Shown: piece after piece, positions 24,147 through 32,289 of the stretch | Numbering within the stretch: position 1 is the stretch's first letter | Layout: each line of letters starts with the position of its first letter | Source: an uncultured Lachnospiraceae bacterium | Lineage (GTDB): Bacteria > Bacillota > Clostridia > Lachnospirales > Lachnospiraceae | DNA length: 32,289 nt | Reading direction: 5' to 3' | NCBI GenBank assembly: GCA_947600145.1 | Contig: CANQGA010000016.1 | Span: 1 to 32,289, forward strand | Notes under the pieces: generated by a model | The model's database searches: none | What the model saw: only the letters and a program-made list of their open reading frames with translations | What the model was told of the DNA's origin: nothing | Program-made: the position numbers and the translations under genes

Positions 24147-25421
24147 TTGGTTAAGAAAGAGATGATCGCGATGCTGCTGGCGGGCGGCCAGGGAAGCCGT
24201 CTGGGCGTCCTTACCCAGAAGGTGGCCAAGCCCGCGGTGTCGTTTGGGGGGAAATACCGCATCATCGACTTCCCGCTCAGCAACTGCATCAACTCCGGCG
24301 TGGACACGGTAGGCGTGCTGACCCAGTATCAGCCCCTGCGGCTGAATTCCCACATCGGTATCGGGATCCCGTGGGATCTGGACCGGAATGTGGGCGGCGT
24401 TACGATCCTTCCGCCGTATGAGAAGAGCATGGGCAGCGACTGGTACACCGGAACGGCCAACGCCATTTTCCAGAATCTGGAATATATGGAGAGCTACAAT
24501 CCGGAGTATGTGCTGATCCTGTCCGGCGACCACATCTATAAGATGGATTATGAGGTCATGCTCAATTACCACAAGGCCAACAACGCGGACGTGACCATCG
24601 CGGCCATGCCGGTGCCGCTTGAGGAGGCCAGCCGGTTCGGGATCCTGATCACGGACGACACCAACCGGATCGTGGATTTTGAGGAGAAGCCGGCAAATCC
24701 CAGGAGCAACCTGGCGTCCATGGGTATTTATATTTTCACATGGAAGGTCCTGAGGGAGGCGCTGATCGCGCTGCGCGACGTTCCGGGATGCGACTTCGGC
24801 AAGCACATCATTCCCCACTGCCATGAGAAAGGGCAGAGGATCTTCGCGTATGAATACAACGGCTACTGGAAGGACGTAGGAACGTTAAGCTCCTACTGGG
24901 AAGCCAATATGGAACTGATCGACATTATTCCGGAGTTTAATCTCTATGAGGAATACTGGAAGATCTATACCAAGAGCGATATCATTCCGCCCCAGTATAT
25001 CGCGGATACGGCCCGCGTGGAGCGCAGCATCATCGGCGAGGGGACGGAGGTATACGGAGAGGTCCGCAATTCCGTCATCGGAGCCGGCGTTCTGATCGGG
25101 GCCGGCGCGGTGGTGAGGGATTCCATCATCATGCGGGGAGCCGTCATCGGGGACGGAGCCGTTATCGACAAGGCCATCGTGGCCGAGGATGTGCGTGTGG
25201 GAAGCCGCGCGCAGATCGGCGTCGGCGAGTACGCGCCCAATACATACGATCCCAAGGTCTATCAGTCGGATCTGGCTACGATCGGCGAGCGCAGCGTGAT
25301 CCCCGACGGCGTGAAGATCGGCCGCAACACGGCCGTTTCCGGCGAGACGGTTTTTGAGGACTATCCGGACGGAGAGCTTAAGAGCGGCCAGTCCATCATG
25401 AAGGCAGGTGGTTTGCGATGA
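24147..25421 (+). CDS. glgC: Glucose-1-phosphate adenylyltransferase
   Basis: A 424-residue ADP-glucose pyrophosphorylase catalytic subunit, making ADP-glucose from ATP and glucose-1-phosphate for glycogen synthesis. The nucleotide-binding loop is [14 protein letters not shown], followed by [20 protein letters not shown]; sugar-site segments include [10 protein letters not shown] and FEEKP. A left-handed beta-helix of hexapeptide repeats (about 290-380, [20 protein letters not shown]...) forms the C-terminus. The start is TTG 24147 with AGGTGAG six bases upstream. The stop overlaps the glgD start by four bases, so the two subunits are translationally coupled. Confidence 0.94.
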   Translation: MVKKEMIAMLLAGGQGSRLGVLTQKVAKPAVSFGGKYRIIDFPLSNCINSGVDTVGVLTQYQPLRLNSHIGIGIPWDLDRNVGGVTILPPYEKSMGSDWYTGTANAIFQNLEYMESYNPEYVLILSGDHIYKMDYEVMLNYHKANNADVTIAAMPVPLEEASRFGILITDDTNRIVDFEEKPANPRSNLASMGIYIFTWKVLREALIALRDVPGCDFGKHIIPHCHEKGQRIFAYEYNGYWKDVGTLSSYWEANMELIDIIPEFNLYEEYWKIYTKSDIIPPQYIADTARVERSIIGEGTEVYGEVRNSVIGAGVLIGAGAVVRDSIIMRGAVIGDGAVIDKAIVAEDVRVGSRAQIGVGEYAPNTYDPKVYQSDLATIGERSVIPDGVKIGRNTAVSGETVFEDYPDGELKSGQSIMKAGGLR

Positions 25422-26539
25422 GGGCGATCGGTATCGTACTTGCGGGAGGCAACAACAAACGGATGCGCGAACTGTCCAACAAGCGGGCCATCGCGGCCAT
25501 GCCCATCGCCGGCAGCTACCGCAGCGTGGATTTCGTGCTGAGCAACATGTCCAACTCCCATATTTCCAGAGTGGCGGTGTTCACGCAGTTTAATTCCCGT
25601 TCGCTGAACGAGCATCTGAATTCCTCCAAATGGTGGGATTTCGGGCGCAAGCAGGGAGGACTCTATCTGTTTACGCCGACCATCACCACGGAGCGTAACG
25701 ACTGGTACCGCGGGACGGCGGACGCATTGTACCAGAACCTGGATTTCCTGAAGAGCAGTCATGAACCGTATGTGGTCATGGCGGCGGGCGACGGGATCTA
25801 CAAGCTGGATTACAACAAAGTCCTGGAATATCATGTGGAGAAGAAGGCGGATATCACCATCGTCTGCAAGAAGATGCCTGCCGGTGAGGATGTGACCCGG
25901 TTCGGCGTCGTGAGAGTGGCGGACGACGGACGGATCCTGGACTTCCAGGAGAAGCCCATGGTGGCTGATTCCAACACGGTTTCCTGCGGCATCTACGTGA
26001 TCCGGCGGCGCCAGCTGATCGAGCTGATCGAGCGGGCCGCCCAGGAGGACAGGTTCGATTTCGTCAAGGATATTCTGGTCCGCTGTCGGAATGTGAAGCG
26101 GATCTACGCGTATGAACTGGACTCTTACTGGAGCAATATCGCCTCCGTGGAGTCCTACTATAAGACAAATATGGATTTCCTGAAACCGGAGGTGAGAAAC
26201 TACTTCTTCCGGGAGTATCCGGAGATCTATTCCAAGGTTGGGGACATGCCGCCCGCCAAGTATAATCCCGGCGCGGTGGTCCGTAACAGCCTGGTATCCA
26301 GCGGCAGTATTATCAACGGCACTGTGGAGAACTCCATTCTGTTCCGGCAGGCGTACATTGGTAATAACTGCGTGATTAAGAATTCCATCATTCTCAATGA
26401 TGTATATATTGGAGATAACTCCGTGATTGAGAACTGTATCGTAGAAAGCCGTGACACGATACGAGCCAACACAACGTATATCGGTTCGCCCGGCGACGTG
26501 AAGATCGTCGTCGAGCAGAACGCCCGGTACACGCTGTAG
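25418..26539 (+). CDS. glgD: GlgD subunit of ADP-glucose pyrophosphorylase
   Basis: A 373-residue paralogue of GlgC. The nucleotide loop is altered to [25 protein letters not shown], losing the GQGSRL pattern, and the sugar-site strand reads [10 protein letters not shown] rather than [10 protein letters not shown], as expected for the regulatory, catalytically weak GlgD partner that raises GlgC activity in Firmicutes. A shorter beta-helix tail follows ([19 protein letters not shown]...). The gene starts at ATG 25418 within the glgC stop. After the stop a small inverted repeat (GGAGCG 26550-26555 / CGCTCC 26568-26573) without a T run separates it from spoVG. Confidence 0.93.
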   Translation: MRAIGIVLAGGNNKRMRELSNKRAIAAMPIAGSYRSVDFVLSNMSNSHISRVAVFTQFNSRSLNEHLNSSKWWDFGRKQGGLYLFTPTITTERNDWYRGTADALYQNLDFLKSSHEPYVVMAAGDGIYKLDYNKVLEYHVEKKADITIVCKKMPAGEDVTRFGVVRVADDGRILDFQEKPMVADSNTVSCGIYVIRRRQLIELIERAAQEDRFDFVKDILVRCRNVKRIYAYELDSYWSNIASVESYYKTNMDFLKPEVRNYFFREYPEIYSKVGDMPPAKYNPGAVVRNSLVSSGSIINGTVENSILFRQAYIGNNCVIKNSIILNDVYIGDNSVIENCIVESRDTIRANTTYIGSPGDVKIVVEQNARYTL

Positions 26540-26632
26540 GCGATGGAAGGGAGCGTACGCCTTGCTTCGCTCCACCCGTGCCGTACTTTAAGCGCAGGCG
26601 GGAATTCAGATGAAGACAGAGAGGAGTACAGT

Positions 26633-26920
26633 ATGCAGATCACAGACGTAAGGGTCAGGAAAATCGATAAGGAAGGCAAGATGAAAGCGATCGTTTCCAT
26701 AACCCTTGATAACGAGTTTGTCATCCATGACATCAAAGTTATTGAGGGAGAACGAGGACTCTTCATCGCGATGCCCAGCCGCAAGACGGCTGAAGGCGAG
26801 TACCGCGACATCGCACATCCGATCAATTCCGAGACCAGAGATATGATTCAGCGTGTGATTCTGGATAGGTATGAGACTACAGAGGCAGGCAGCGACGGTA
26901 TATTCGGAAGCACAGAGTAA
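26633..26920 (+). CDS. spoVG: SpoVG-family regulator
   Basis: A 95-residue SpoVG protein. The family signature is clear: [39 protein letters not shown], then [10 protein letters not shown] and [14 protein letters not shown]. SpoVG is a small nucleic-acid-binding protein affecting septation, sporulation and other programmes in Firmicutes; its targets here are unknown. The ATG at 26633 has GAGGAG six bases upstream. The in-frame extension back to 26543 falls in a spacer without a ribosome-binding site. A strong terminator follows at 27032. Confidence 0.95.
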   Translation: MQITDVRVRKIDKEGKMKAIVSITLDNEFVIHDIKVIEGERGLFIAMPSRKTAEGEYRDIAHPINSETRDMIQRVILDRYETTEAGSDGIFGSTE

Positions 26921-27031
26921 CCAGCATCCATAGAAGAGGCAGAATAAGCGGCGCCGGACGCGAACCCGGGAGACGGCTTTCACCGGGGGAGCGGCCGGCG
27001 CATGAAAAAGGGTATGGGATGGTTGTTTGAA

Positions 27032-27069
27032 ATGCGGGATCCTGCGGGCGCAGGGACGCATATTTTTTT
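27032..27069 (+). terminator. spoVG terminator
   Basis: ATGCG (27032-27036) pairs with CGCAT (27057-27061) and, inside a small bulge, CCTGCG pairs with CGCAGG; a run of seven T follows (27063-27069). Between spoVG and this point lies another inverted repeat (GCGCCGG...CCGGCGC, about 26950-27001). Confidence 0.7.
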
Positions 27070-27134
27070 ATCAGGACAGATATTCTATAACAGAAACGGC
27101 GCGTCAGGCGTCATGAAGAACAAATGAAACCGGC

Positions 27135-27187
27135 AGCGTTAGCTGTGAAGCGGGGCGGGGACACCCCCGTTTCTGCCAGCTAACGCT
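27135..27187 (+). repeat. Long perfect-arm hairpin upstream of pth
   Basis: AGCGTTAGCTG (27135-27145) and CAGCTAACGCT (27177-27187) are perfect complements. Inside, AAGCGGGG and CCCCGTTT pair with one mismatch, giving a stem of nearly 20 pairs. There is no T run, and the loop does not carry the core of the variable-arm elements. It sits 36 bases before the pth start, so it may act on pth-mfd expression. The remainder of 26921-27222 holds only the spoVG terminator and a poorly defined AT-rich patch near 27080-27091 that could be a promoter. Confidence 0.7.
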
Positions 27188-27222
27188 TTGTGCGCGTGCA
27201 TAGAATAAGGAGATTCCGAGCG

Positions 27223-27810
27223 ATGTATGTGATAGCGGGCCTGGGCAATCCGGGGAAGGAGTACGAACACACGAGGCATAATGTGGGATTTGAAGTCGTC
27301 GACCGGCTGGCGGAGCGGTATGATATCCCGCTGACGGAGCGGAAGCACCGGGCGTATTGCGGAAAAGGCCTCATCGGAGGGCAGAAGGTGATGCTGGTGA
27401 AACCGCAGACCTTTATGAACCTGAGCGGAGAAAGCGTGAAGAGCGCCGCTGACTTCTACCAGATCCCGGCGGAGCAGGTGATCGTTGTATATGACGACGT
27501 CAGCCTGGATCCGGGACAGCTGCGGATCCGGACGAAAGGGAGCGCGGGAGGCCATAACGGCATGAAGAATATCATCGCCCGGATGGGGACCCAGGAGTTC
27601 CCGCGGGTGAAGGTGGGCGTCGGCGCGAAGCCGGAACGGATGGATCTGGCCGATTACGTGCTGAGCCGTTTCTCCAAAGGGGAATGGGAAATGATGGAGG
27701 ACGCGTTTGACGAGGCGGCGGAGGCGGTCGCGGTGCTGATATCGGACGGAGCGGAAGCGGCGATGAACCGGTTCAACGCGAAGAAGACCGGCGCGGCGGA
27801 CGCGGAGTGA
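27223..27810 (+). CDS. pth: Peptidyl-tRNA hydrolase
   Basis: A 195-residue enzyme that frees tRNA from peptidyl-tRNA dropped by stalled ribosomes. Motifs: AGLGNPGKEYEHTRHNVGF (catalytic His H20 in RHN), KPQTFMNLSGESV, YDDVSLDPGQLRIRTKGSAGGHNGMKNI. Length is normal, with a short Ala-rich tail. ATG 27223 follows AAGGAG by ten bases; the upstream in-frame region overlaps the hairpin and lacks conserved sequence. It is followed by mfd after 15 bases, the common Firmicute pth-mfd order. Confidence 0.95.
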   Translation: MYVIAGLGNPGKEYEHTRHNVGFEVVDRLAERYDIPLTERKHRAYCGKGLIGGQKVMLVKPQTFMNLSGESVKSAADFYQIPAEQVIVVYDDVSLDPGQLRIRTKGSAGGHNGMKNIIARMGTQEFPRVKVGVGAKPERMDLADYVLSRFSKGEWEMMEDAFDEAAEAVAVLISDGAEAAMNRFNAKKTGAADAE

Positions 27811-27825
27811 GAGACAGGGCGGAAT

Positions 27826-30800
27826 ATGAGCAGAGTGTTTGAAAACGCGCTGGCGGAGCTGGCGGAATTCGAGGAACTGAATACGGACCTGAACCGCGGG
27901 AAGGGACCGGTGCAGGTCAGCGGCTGCATGGACTCCCAGAAGGTGCATCTGATGCAGGAGGCCGGGGAACGGCTGGCGTGGAAGCTGGTCGTGACCTACG
28001 ACGAGACGCGGGCGAAAGAGATCTATGACGATTTCCGGTGTTTCGGGGACCGGGTATGGCTGTATCCGGCGAAGGACCTGCTGTTTTACAGCGCGGACAT
28101 TCACGGGAACCTGATCACACGGCAGAGGATGCAGGTGGTGAAGGCGCTGATCGGGGGCGCGGACCGCGGCGCTTCGGCTGCCGGGGCAGCTTCCGGCAGC
28201 GCGTCCTGCGCTGCCGCGGCGGGCGCGGGCGGCGTTGTCGTCACCACGCTCGACGGCCTTATGGACCGTCTTCTGCCGCTTTCCGCGCTGAAGGAGCAGA
28301 TCCTGCGCGTCCGCTCCGGCGACATCATCGATATCGAGGAATGGAAACGCCGCCTGACGGCTCTGGGCTATGAGCGCATGGCGCAGGTGGACGGCATGGG
28401 GCAGTTTTCGATCCGCGGCGGGATCCTGGACATTTTCCCGCTGACGGAGGAGCTGCCGGTCCGGATCGAGCTGTGGGACGACGAGGTGGACTCGATCCGC
28501 AGCTTTGATGTGGAGAGCCAGCGCTCGGTGGAACAGCTGGACGCGGCGGTCATTTATCCGGCTTCTGAGCTGGTACTGACCGGGGAGCAGATCACGGAGG
28601 GAATGGAGCGGATCCGGGCGTCCGCGGACCGCTATGAGAAGGCGCTGCGCGGGCAGATGCGGACGGAGGAGGCGTACCGCATCCGTTCTGTCGTGCAGGA
28701 GCTTGAGGCGCGCGTGGAAGATGGTCCCGGCGCGGGCGGTCTTGACAGCTTCCTCACCTGTTTCTGCGGCGATACGGTATCCTTCCGGGACTATTTCCCC
28801 GCGGGGGATACGGCGGTGTTCCTGGATGAGCCGGCCAGGCTTAAAGAGCACGGCGACGCGGTGGAGACGGAATTCAGGGAGAGCATGATGAGCCGTCTGG
28901 AGAAAGGGTATCTTTTGCCGGAGCAGGCAGAGCTTCTGTATCCGGCGAAGGAGACGCTGGCCGGCCTTCTGGGCCCTTATACAGTCCTTGTGACCGGCCT
29001 GGAACAGCGTCTGGCCGGGATGCCGGCGGCCCGGCGTTATGGGATCAGCGCGAAGAATGTGAATTCCTACCAGAACAGCTTTGAGATCCTGATCAGCGAC
29101 CTGAAGCGGTGGAAGAGGGAGCGCTACCGGGTGGTCCTGCTGTCCGGTTCCCAGACCAGGGCCAGCCGTCTGGCGGGAGATCTGCGGGAGTACGAGCTGA
29201 GCGCGTTTTACAGCGACGCCCCGGACCGGAAGGTCCTGCCCGGGGAGATCATGGTGCGCTACGGGAACCTTCACCGGGGATTTGAGTACCCGCAGATCAA
29301 ATTTGTCGTTATCACCGAGGGCGATATGTTCGGGACGGCGAAGAAGAAGCGCCGCCGCAAAAAGGCTGCCTATGAGGGGCAGAAGATCGCAAGCTTCGCG
29401 GAGCTTTCGCCGGGGGATTACGTGGTCCACGAGGAACACGGGCTGGGGATCTACCGGGGAATTGAGAAGATCGAGCAGGATCATGTGGTGAAGGACTACC
29501 TGAAGGTGGAGTACGCCGACGGCGGCAATCTCTACCTGCCGGCCACCCGGCTGGACGTCATCCAGAAATACGCCGGCGCGGACGCGAAGGCCCCGAAGCT
29601 GAACCGGCTGGGCGGCGACCAGTGGAAGAAGACCAGGGACCGGGTCAAGGGCGCGGTGAAGGAGATCGCAAAGGAGCTGGTGGAGCTCTACGCGGCCCGC
29701 CAGGAGACGGACGGATTTGTTTACAGCGAGGACACGGTCTGGCAGCGGGAGTTCGAGGAGCTGTTCCCGTATGAGGAGACGGAGGACCAGCTGGAGGCCA
29801 TCGAGGCCACGAAGCGGGACATGCAGAGCCCGAAGATCATGGACCGTCTGATCTGCGGCGACGTGGGGTACGGCAAGACGGAGATCGCCCTTCGGGCGGC
29901 CTTCAAGGCGGTTCAGGACGGACGGCAGGTCGCCTATCTGGTGCCGACCACGATCCTGGCCCAGCAGCATTACAATACCTTCGTGCAGCGCATGAAGGAA
30001 TTTCCGGTGCGGGTGGATCTGCTGTCGAGGTTCCGCACGCCGGCGGAACAGAAGAAGACGCTGGAGGATCTCCGCAGGGGGCTGGTCGATATCGTGATCG
30101 GGACCCACAGGATCCTGTCGAAGGACGTGCAGTTTAAGAATCTCGGACTTCTTGTCATCGATGAGGAGCAGCGGTTCGGCGTGGCCCACAAGGAGCGGAT
30201 CAAGCAGATGAAACAGAATGTGGACGTGCTGACGCTGACGGCGACGCCGATCCCGCGGACGCTCCATATGAGTCTGGCCGGGATCCGCGACATGAGCGTG
30301 CTGGAGGAGCCGCCGGTGGACCGTGTGCCGATCCAGACCTATGTGATGGAGTACAATGACGAGATGGTCCGGGAGGCGATCCGCCGGGAGCTGGCCCGGG
30401 ACGGGCAGGTCTACTATGTGTCCAACCGGGTCCAGGATATCGCCGACGTGGCGGCCCGCGTGTCCCGGCTGGTGCCGGACGCGGTGGTGGTCTACGCCCA
30501 CGGCCAGATGCGGGAGAGGCAGCTGGAACAGATCATGCTGGATTTCGTGAACGGGGAGATCGATGTGCTGGTGTCCACCACGATCATCGAGACCGGCCTG
30601 GATATCCCGAATGTCAATACGATCATCATTCAGGACGCGGACCGCATGGGCCTGGCGCAGCTCTATCAGCTCCGCGGCCGTGTCGGCCGTTCCAGCCGGA
30701 CGGCGTACGCGTTTCTGATGTACCGCCGGGACAAACTGCTGCGGGAGGAGGCTGAGAAACGGTTAAAGGCCATCCGCGAGTTCACGGAGCTGGGCAGCGG

Positions 30801-31422
30801 CATCCGCATCGCCATGCGCGATTTGGAGATCCGCGGCGCCGGCAATGTCCTGGGCGCCGAACAGCACGGCCACATGGAGGCGGTCGGGTACGATCTGTAC
30901 TGCAAGCTGCTGAACCAGGCGGTCTCCGCTCTCAGGGGCCGCCGGACGGAGGAGGAAGAGTTCGACTCGTCGGTGGAATGCGATATTGACGCCTATATTC
31001 CTTCTTCTTATATTAAAAATGAATATCAGAAGCTGGATATCTATAAGCGGATCTCGACGATCGAGAATGAGGAAGAATCCATGGATATGCAGGATGAGCT
31101 GATGGACCGCTTCGGCGAGATCCCGCGGTCCGTGGATAACCTTCTGCTGGTCGCGCAGCTGAAGGCGATGGCCCACCGGGCTTATGTGACGGAGGTGCTG
31201 GTAAACCGCCAGGAGGTGCGTCTTACCATGTTCCCGCGGGCGAAGCTTAACACCGCCCGTATTCCGGAGCTGATCCGCTCCTATGGCGGGAAGCTTAAGA
31301 TGCTGACCGGCGAGACGCCGGGCTTCCTCTACCAGGAGCTGAGAAAACAGAACAGGGACAGCCGGGAGATGATGGATGAGGCGGAGCGGCTTCTGAAGAA
31401 GCTGGGAGAGATGGCGGAGTGA
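27826..31422 (+). CDS. mfd: Transcription-repair coupling factor
   Basis: A 1,198-residue DNA translocase that removes stalled RNA polymerase from lesions and recruits UvrA. Domain order: UvrB-like N-terminal module (about 1-340), RNA polymerase-interaction region near LSPGDYVVHEEHGLGIYRGI, RecG-like helicase core with Walker A GDVGYGKTE (about 677-686), DEEQ (779-782), TATPIPRTL and the QLRGRVGRS motif, then the C-terminal TRCF domain. An Ala/Ser/Gly-rich stretch at about 111-135 interrupts the N-terminal module and looks like a lineage-specific loop. The ATG has only a weak AGGGCGG before it, but pth is close enough for coupling. Confidence 0.95.
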   Translation: MSRVFENALAELAEFEELNTDLNRGKGPVQVSGCMDSQKVHLMQEAGERLAWKLVVTYDETRAKEIYDDFRCFGDRVWLYPAKDLLFYSADIHGNLITRQRMQVVKALIGGADRGASAAGAASGSASCAAAAGAGGVVVTTLDGLMDRLLPLSALKEQILRVRSGDIIDIEEWKRRLTALGYERMAQVDGMGQFSIRGGILDIFPLTEELPVRIELWDDEVDSIRSFDVESQRSVEQLDAAVIYPASELVLTGEQITEGMERIRASADRYEKALRGQMRTEEAYRIRSVVQELEARVEDGPGAGGLDSFLTCFCGDTVSFRDYFPAGDTAVFLDEPARLKEHGDAVETEFRESMMSRLEKGYLLPEQAELLYPAKETLAGLLGPYTVLVTGLEQRLAGMPAARRYGISAKNVNSYQNSFEILISDLKRWKRERYRVVLLSGSQTRASRLAGDLREYELSAFYSDAPDRKVLPGEIMVRYGNLHRGFEYPQIKFVVITEGDMFGTAKKKRRRKKAAYEGQKIASFAELSPGDYVVHEEHGLGIYRGIEKIEQDHVVKDYLKVEYADGGNLYLPATRLDVIQKYAGADAKAPKLNRLGGDQWKKTRDRVKGAVKEIAKELVELYAARQETDGFVYSEDTVWQREFEELFPYEETEDQLEAIEATKRDMQSPKIMDRLICGDVGYGKTEIALRAAFKAVQDGRQVAYLVPTTILAQQHYNTFVQRMKEFPVRVDLLSRFRTPAEQKKTLEDLRRGLVDIVIGTHRILSKDVQFKNLGLLVIDEEQRFGVAHKERIKQMKQNVDVLTLTATPIPRTLHMSLAGIRDMSVLEEPPVDRVPIQTYVMEYNDEMVREAIRRELARDGQVYYVSNRVQDIADVAARVSRLVPDAVVVYAHGQMRERQLEQIMLDFVNGEIDVLVSTTIIETGLDIPNVNTIIIQDADRMGLAQLYQLRGRVGRSSRTAYAFLMYRRDKLLREEAEKRLKAIREFTELGSGIRIAMRDLEIRGAGNVLGAEQHGHMEAVGYDLYCKLLNQAVSALRGRRTEEEEFDSSVECDIDAYIPSSYIKNEYQKLDIYKRISTIENEEESMDMQDELMDRFGEIPRSVDNLLLVAQLKAMAHRAYVTEVLVNRQEVRLTMFPRAKLNTARIPELIRSYGGKLKMLTGETPGFLYQELRKQNRDSREMMDEAERLLKKLGEMAE

Positions 31423-31462
31423 GAGCGCCTGCGCGGGCGAAAACACGGAATGGAGGAAAAGT

Positions 31463-32191
31463 ATGGGAAAGATAAGAGAAGTTATTTTTGATCTGGACAG
31501 CACCCTGTATGATTTTGACACAGGTCATGCCGCGGGAATGCGGCGGATGGACGCGTATGTGCTGGAACAGTTCGGGGTGGAACCGGAAGAATTTCACCGG
31601 GTATACAGCAGGCTCTTCGAAGAGATCAGCGCGAATCTGGGCAGGGACAACGCGGCGCTGCACAGCCGGAGCATCCGGATCCAGAACATGCTGGAGGAAT
31701 GGAAGAAGCCGCTGTTTCCGCACCTGAAGAATCTGTATGAGGCATATTGGAACGGCCTGCTTGATGTGATCTCCCCGGAACCCGGAAGTCTCGACTGCGT
31801 AAAGGAACTGCGCCGGATGGGGATCACCGTAGGGATCGGAACGGACATGACGGCCAGAATGCAGTATGAAAAACTGGAGAAGCTTGGCTTCGGTCCCTAT
31901 ATCGATCATATCGTGACCAGCCAGGAGGCGGGCGTGGAAAAACCCAGCCGCCCGTTCATGGAGCTGTGCGTCAAAAAATCAGGAGCGGCGCCGGAGGAGT
32001 GCCTTTTTGTGGGAGATAATATTAATCGGGATGTGGCCGGCGCGCTGGGAGCGGGGCTTAACGCCGTCTGGTATAACCGGAAAAGGCAGACGGTTCCGGA
32101 GGGATTTCCGTTTGAGGCCGACCGTTATCATGAGATCCGCGGCTATTCGGAGCTGATCCCATATATTCTGCGTCTGGGCGGCGGGGAATAA
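31463..32191 (+). CDS. HAD-family hydrolase (pyrimidine nucleotidase-like)
   Basis: A 242-residue HAD superfamily phosphatase. Motif I is FDLDSTLYD (nucleophile D10, acid D12), motif II GTD in TVGIGTDMTAR, motif III K160 in GVEKPSRPF, motif IV FVGDNINRDVAGA. The helical cap between about 18 and 100 is of the type found in YjjG-like nucleotidases, although the substrate cannot be fixed from sequence. GGAGG lies seven to eight bases before the ATG. The gene is 40 bases after mfd and may be co-transcribed. The last 98 bases of the window show no assignable gene. Confidence 0.88.
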   Translation: MGKIREVIFDLDSTLYDFDTGHAAGMRRMDAYVLEQFGVEPEEFHRVYSRLFEEISANLGRDNAALHSRSIRIQNMLEEWKKPLFPHLKNLYEAYWNGLLDVISPEPGSLDCVKELRRMGITVGIGTDMTARMQYEKLEKLGFGPYIDHIVTSQEAGVEKPSRPFMELCVKKSGAAPEECLFVGDNINRDVAGALGAGLNAVWYNRKRQTVPEGFPFEADRYHEIRGYSELIPYILRLGGGE

Positions 32192-32289
32192 CGGGAAGAA
32201 GCCGTTCGGAGGCCGGGCTGGAAAGGATATCCGGCAGCGGCATGGTCAGAGCGAGGCGAACGCCGCGGAGATCGCGGCGCTGAACGAAC

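Noticed and set aside
27139-30501. An open frame of over 1,100 codons on the minus strand opposite mfd, and similar long ones opposite the TIR and GH18 genes
   Set aside because: These are mirror frames of GC-rich coding sequence. They are Arg/His/Pro/Leu-rich, match no family, and fully overlap well-recognised genes.
32192-32289. Start of another gene at the right edge
   Set aside because: One frame reads GKDIRQRHGQSEANAAEIAALNE to the window end, but no start codon with a ribosome-binding site is visible, so it cannot be supported.

Overview
The window looks like chromosomal DNA of a high-GC, spore-forming member of the Clostridia, most likely Lachnospiraceae. Evidence: MecA adaptor, SpoVG, a CwlD-type amidase, a spore-type family 18 glycosidase, a GlgC/GlgD pair, a stand-alone rubredoxin, YhaO/YhaN-type SbcCD homologues, SigmaA-like promoters in short AT-rich islands, and frequent GTG/TTG starts. 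The assignment is from gene content, not from a marker tree. I see no phage, insertion sequence, CRISPR array, rRNA or tRNA. Most genes are housekeeping.

Layout. (1) 181-912, minus: mecA. Divergent from it, 1102-3376 holds a protein kinase fused to a degenerate P-loop domain, an overlapping gene for a second degenerate P-loop protein, and a 74-residue unknown. (2) 3643-9882: a membrane-anchored SH3/GH18 glycosidase, a lipoprotein metallophosphoesterase, and a large protein with two consecutive TIR domains plus Sel1/TPR-like helices. (3) 9968-10723, minus: cwlD, divergent from 10878-13284, which holds a Sua5-type threonylcarbamoyl-AMP synthase, dCMP deaminase and a DEDDh exonuclease. (4) 13309-17827: a 36-residue membrane peptide, a VanW-family protein, a lone PurM/HypE C-terminal-like domain, an Lrp/AsnC regulator overlapping an aminotransferase, and trmL. 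(5) 17871-23787, mostly minus: a GNAT acetyltransferase with a long structured leader, rubredoxin (plus), yhaN, yhaO and asnS. (6) 24147-32191: glgC-glgD, spoVG, pth, mfd and a HAD hydrolase.

The least explained signal is non-coding. Four copies of an element carry the same 17-base core (CTTACGTGCAAGCACGA or its complement) at the tip of a long hairpin. The hairpin arms differ completely between copies, yet each pair remains complementary. Three copies also share two small hairpins, and two of those have a closing GCAGTGCG/CGCACTGC stem, giving a cloverleaf-like fold. Every copy lies upstream of a gene in the same orientation (GH18 gene, GNAT gene, yhaO twice). Two copies start 12-15 bases after an extended -10 promoter. 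Other points to check are the duplicated TIR domain, the kinase/pseudo-ATPase cluster, and a 39-bp triple repeat whose differences mostly preserve pairing.
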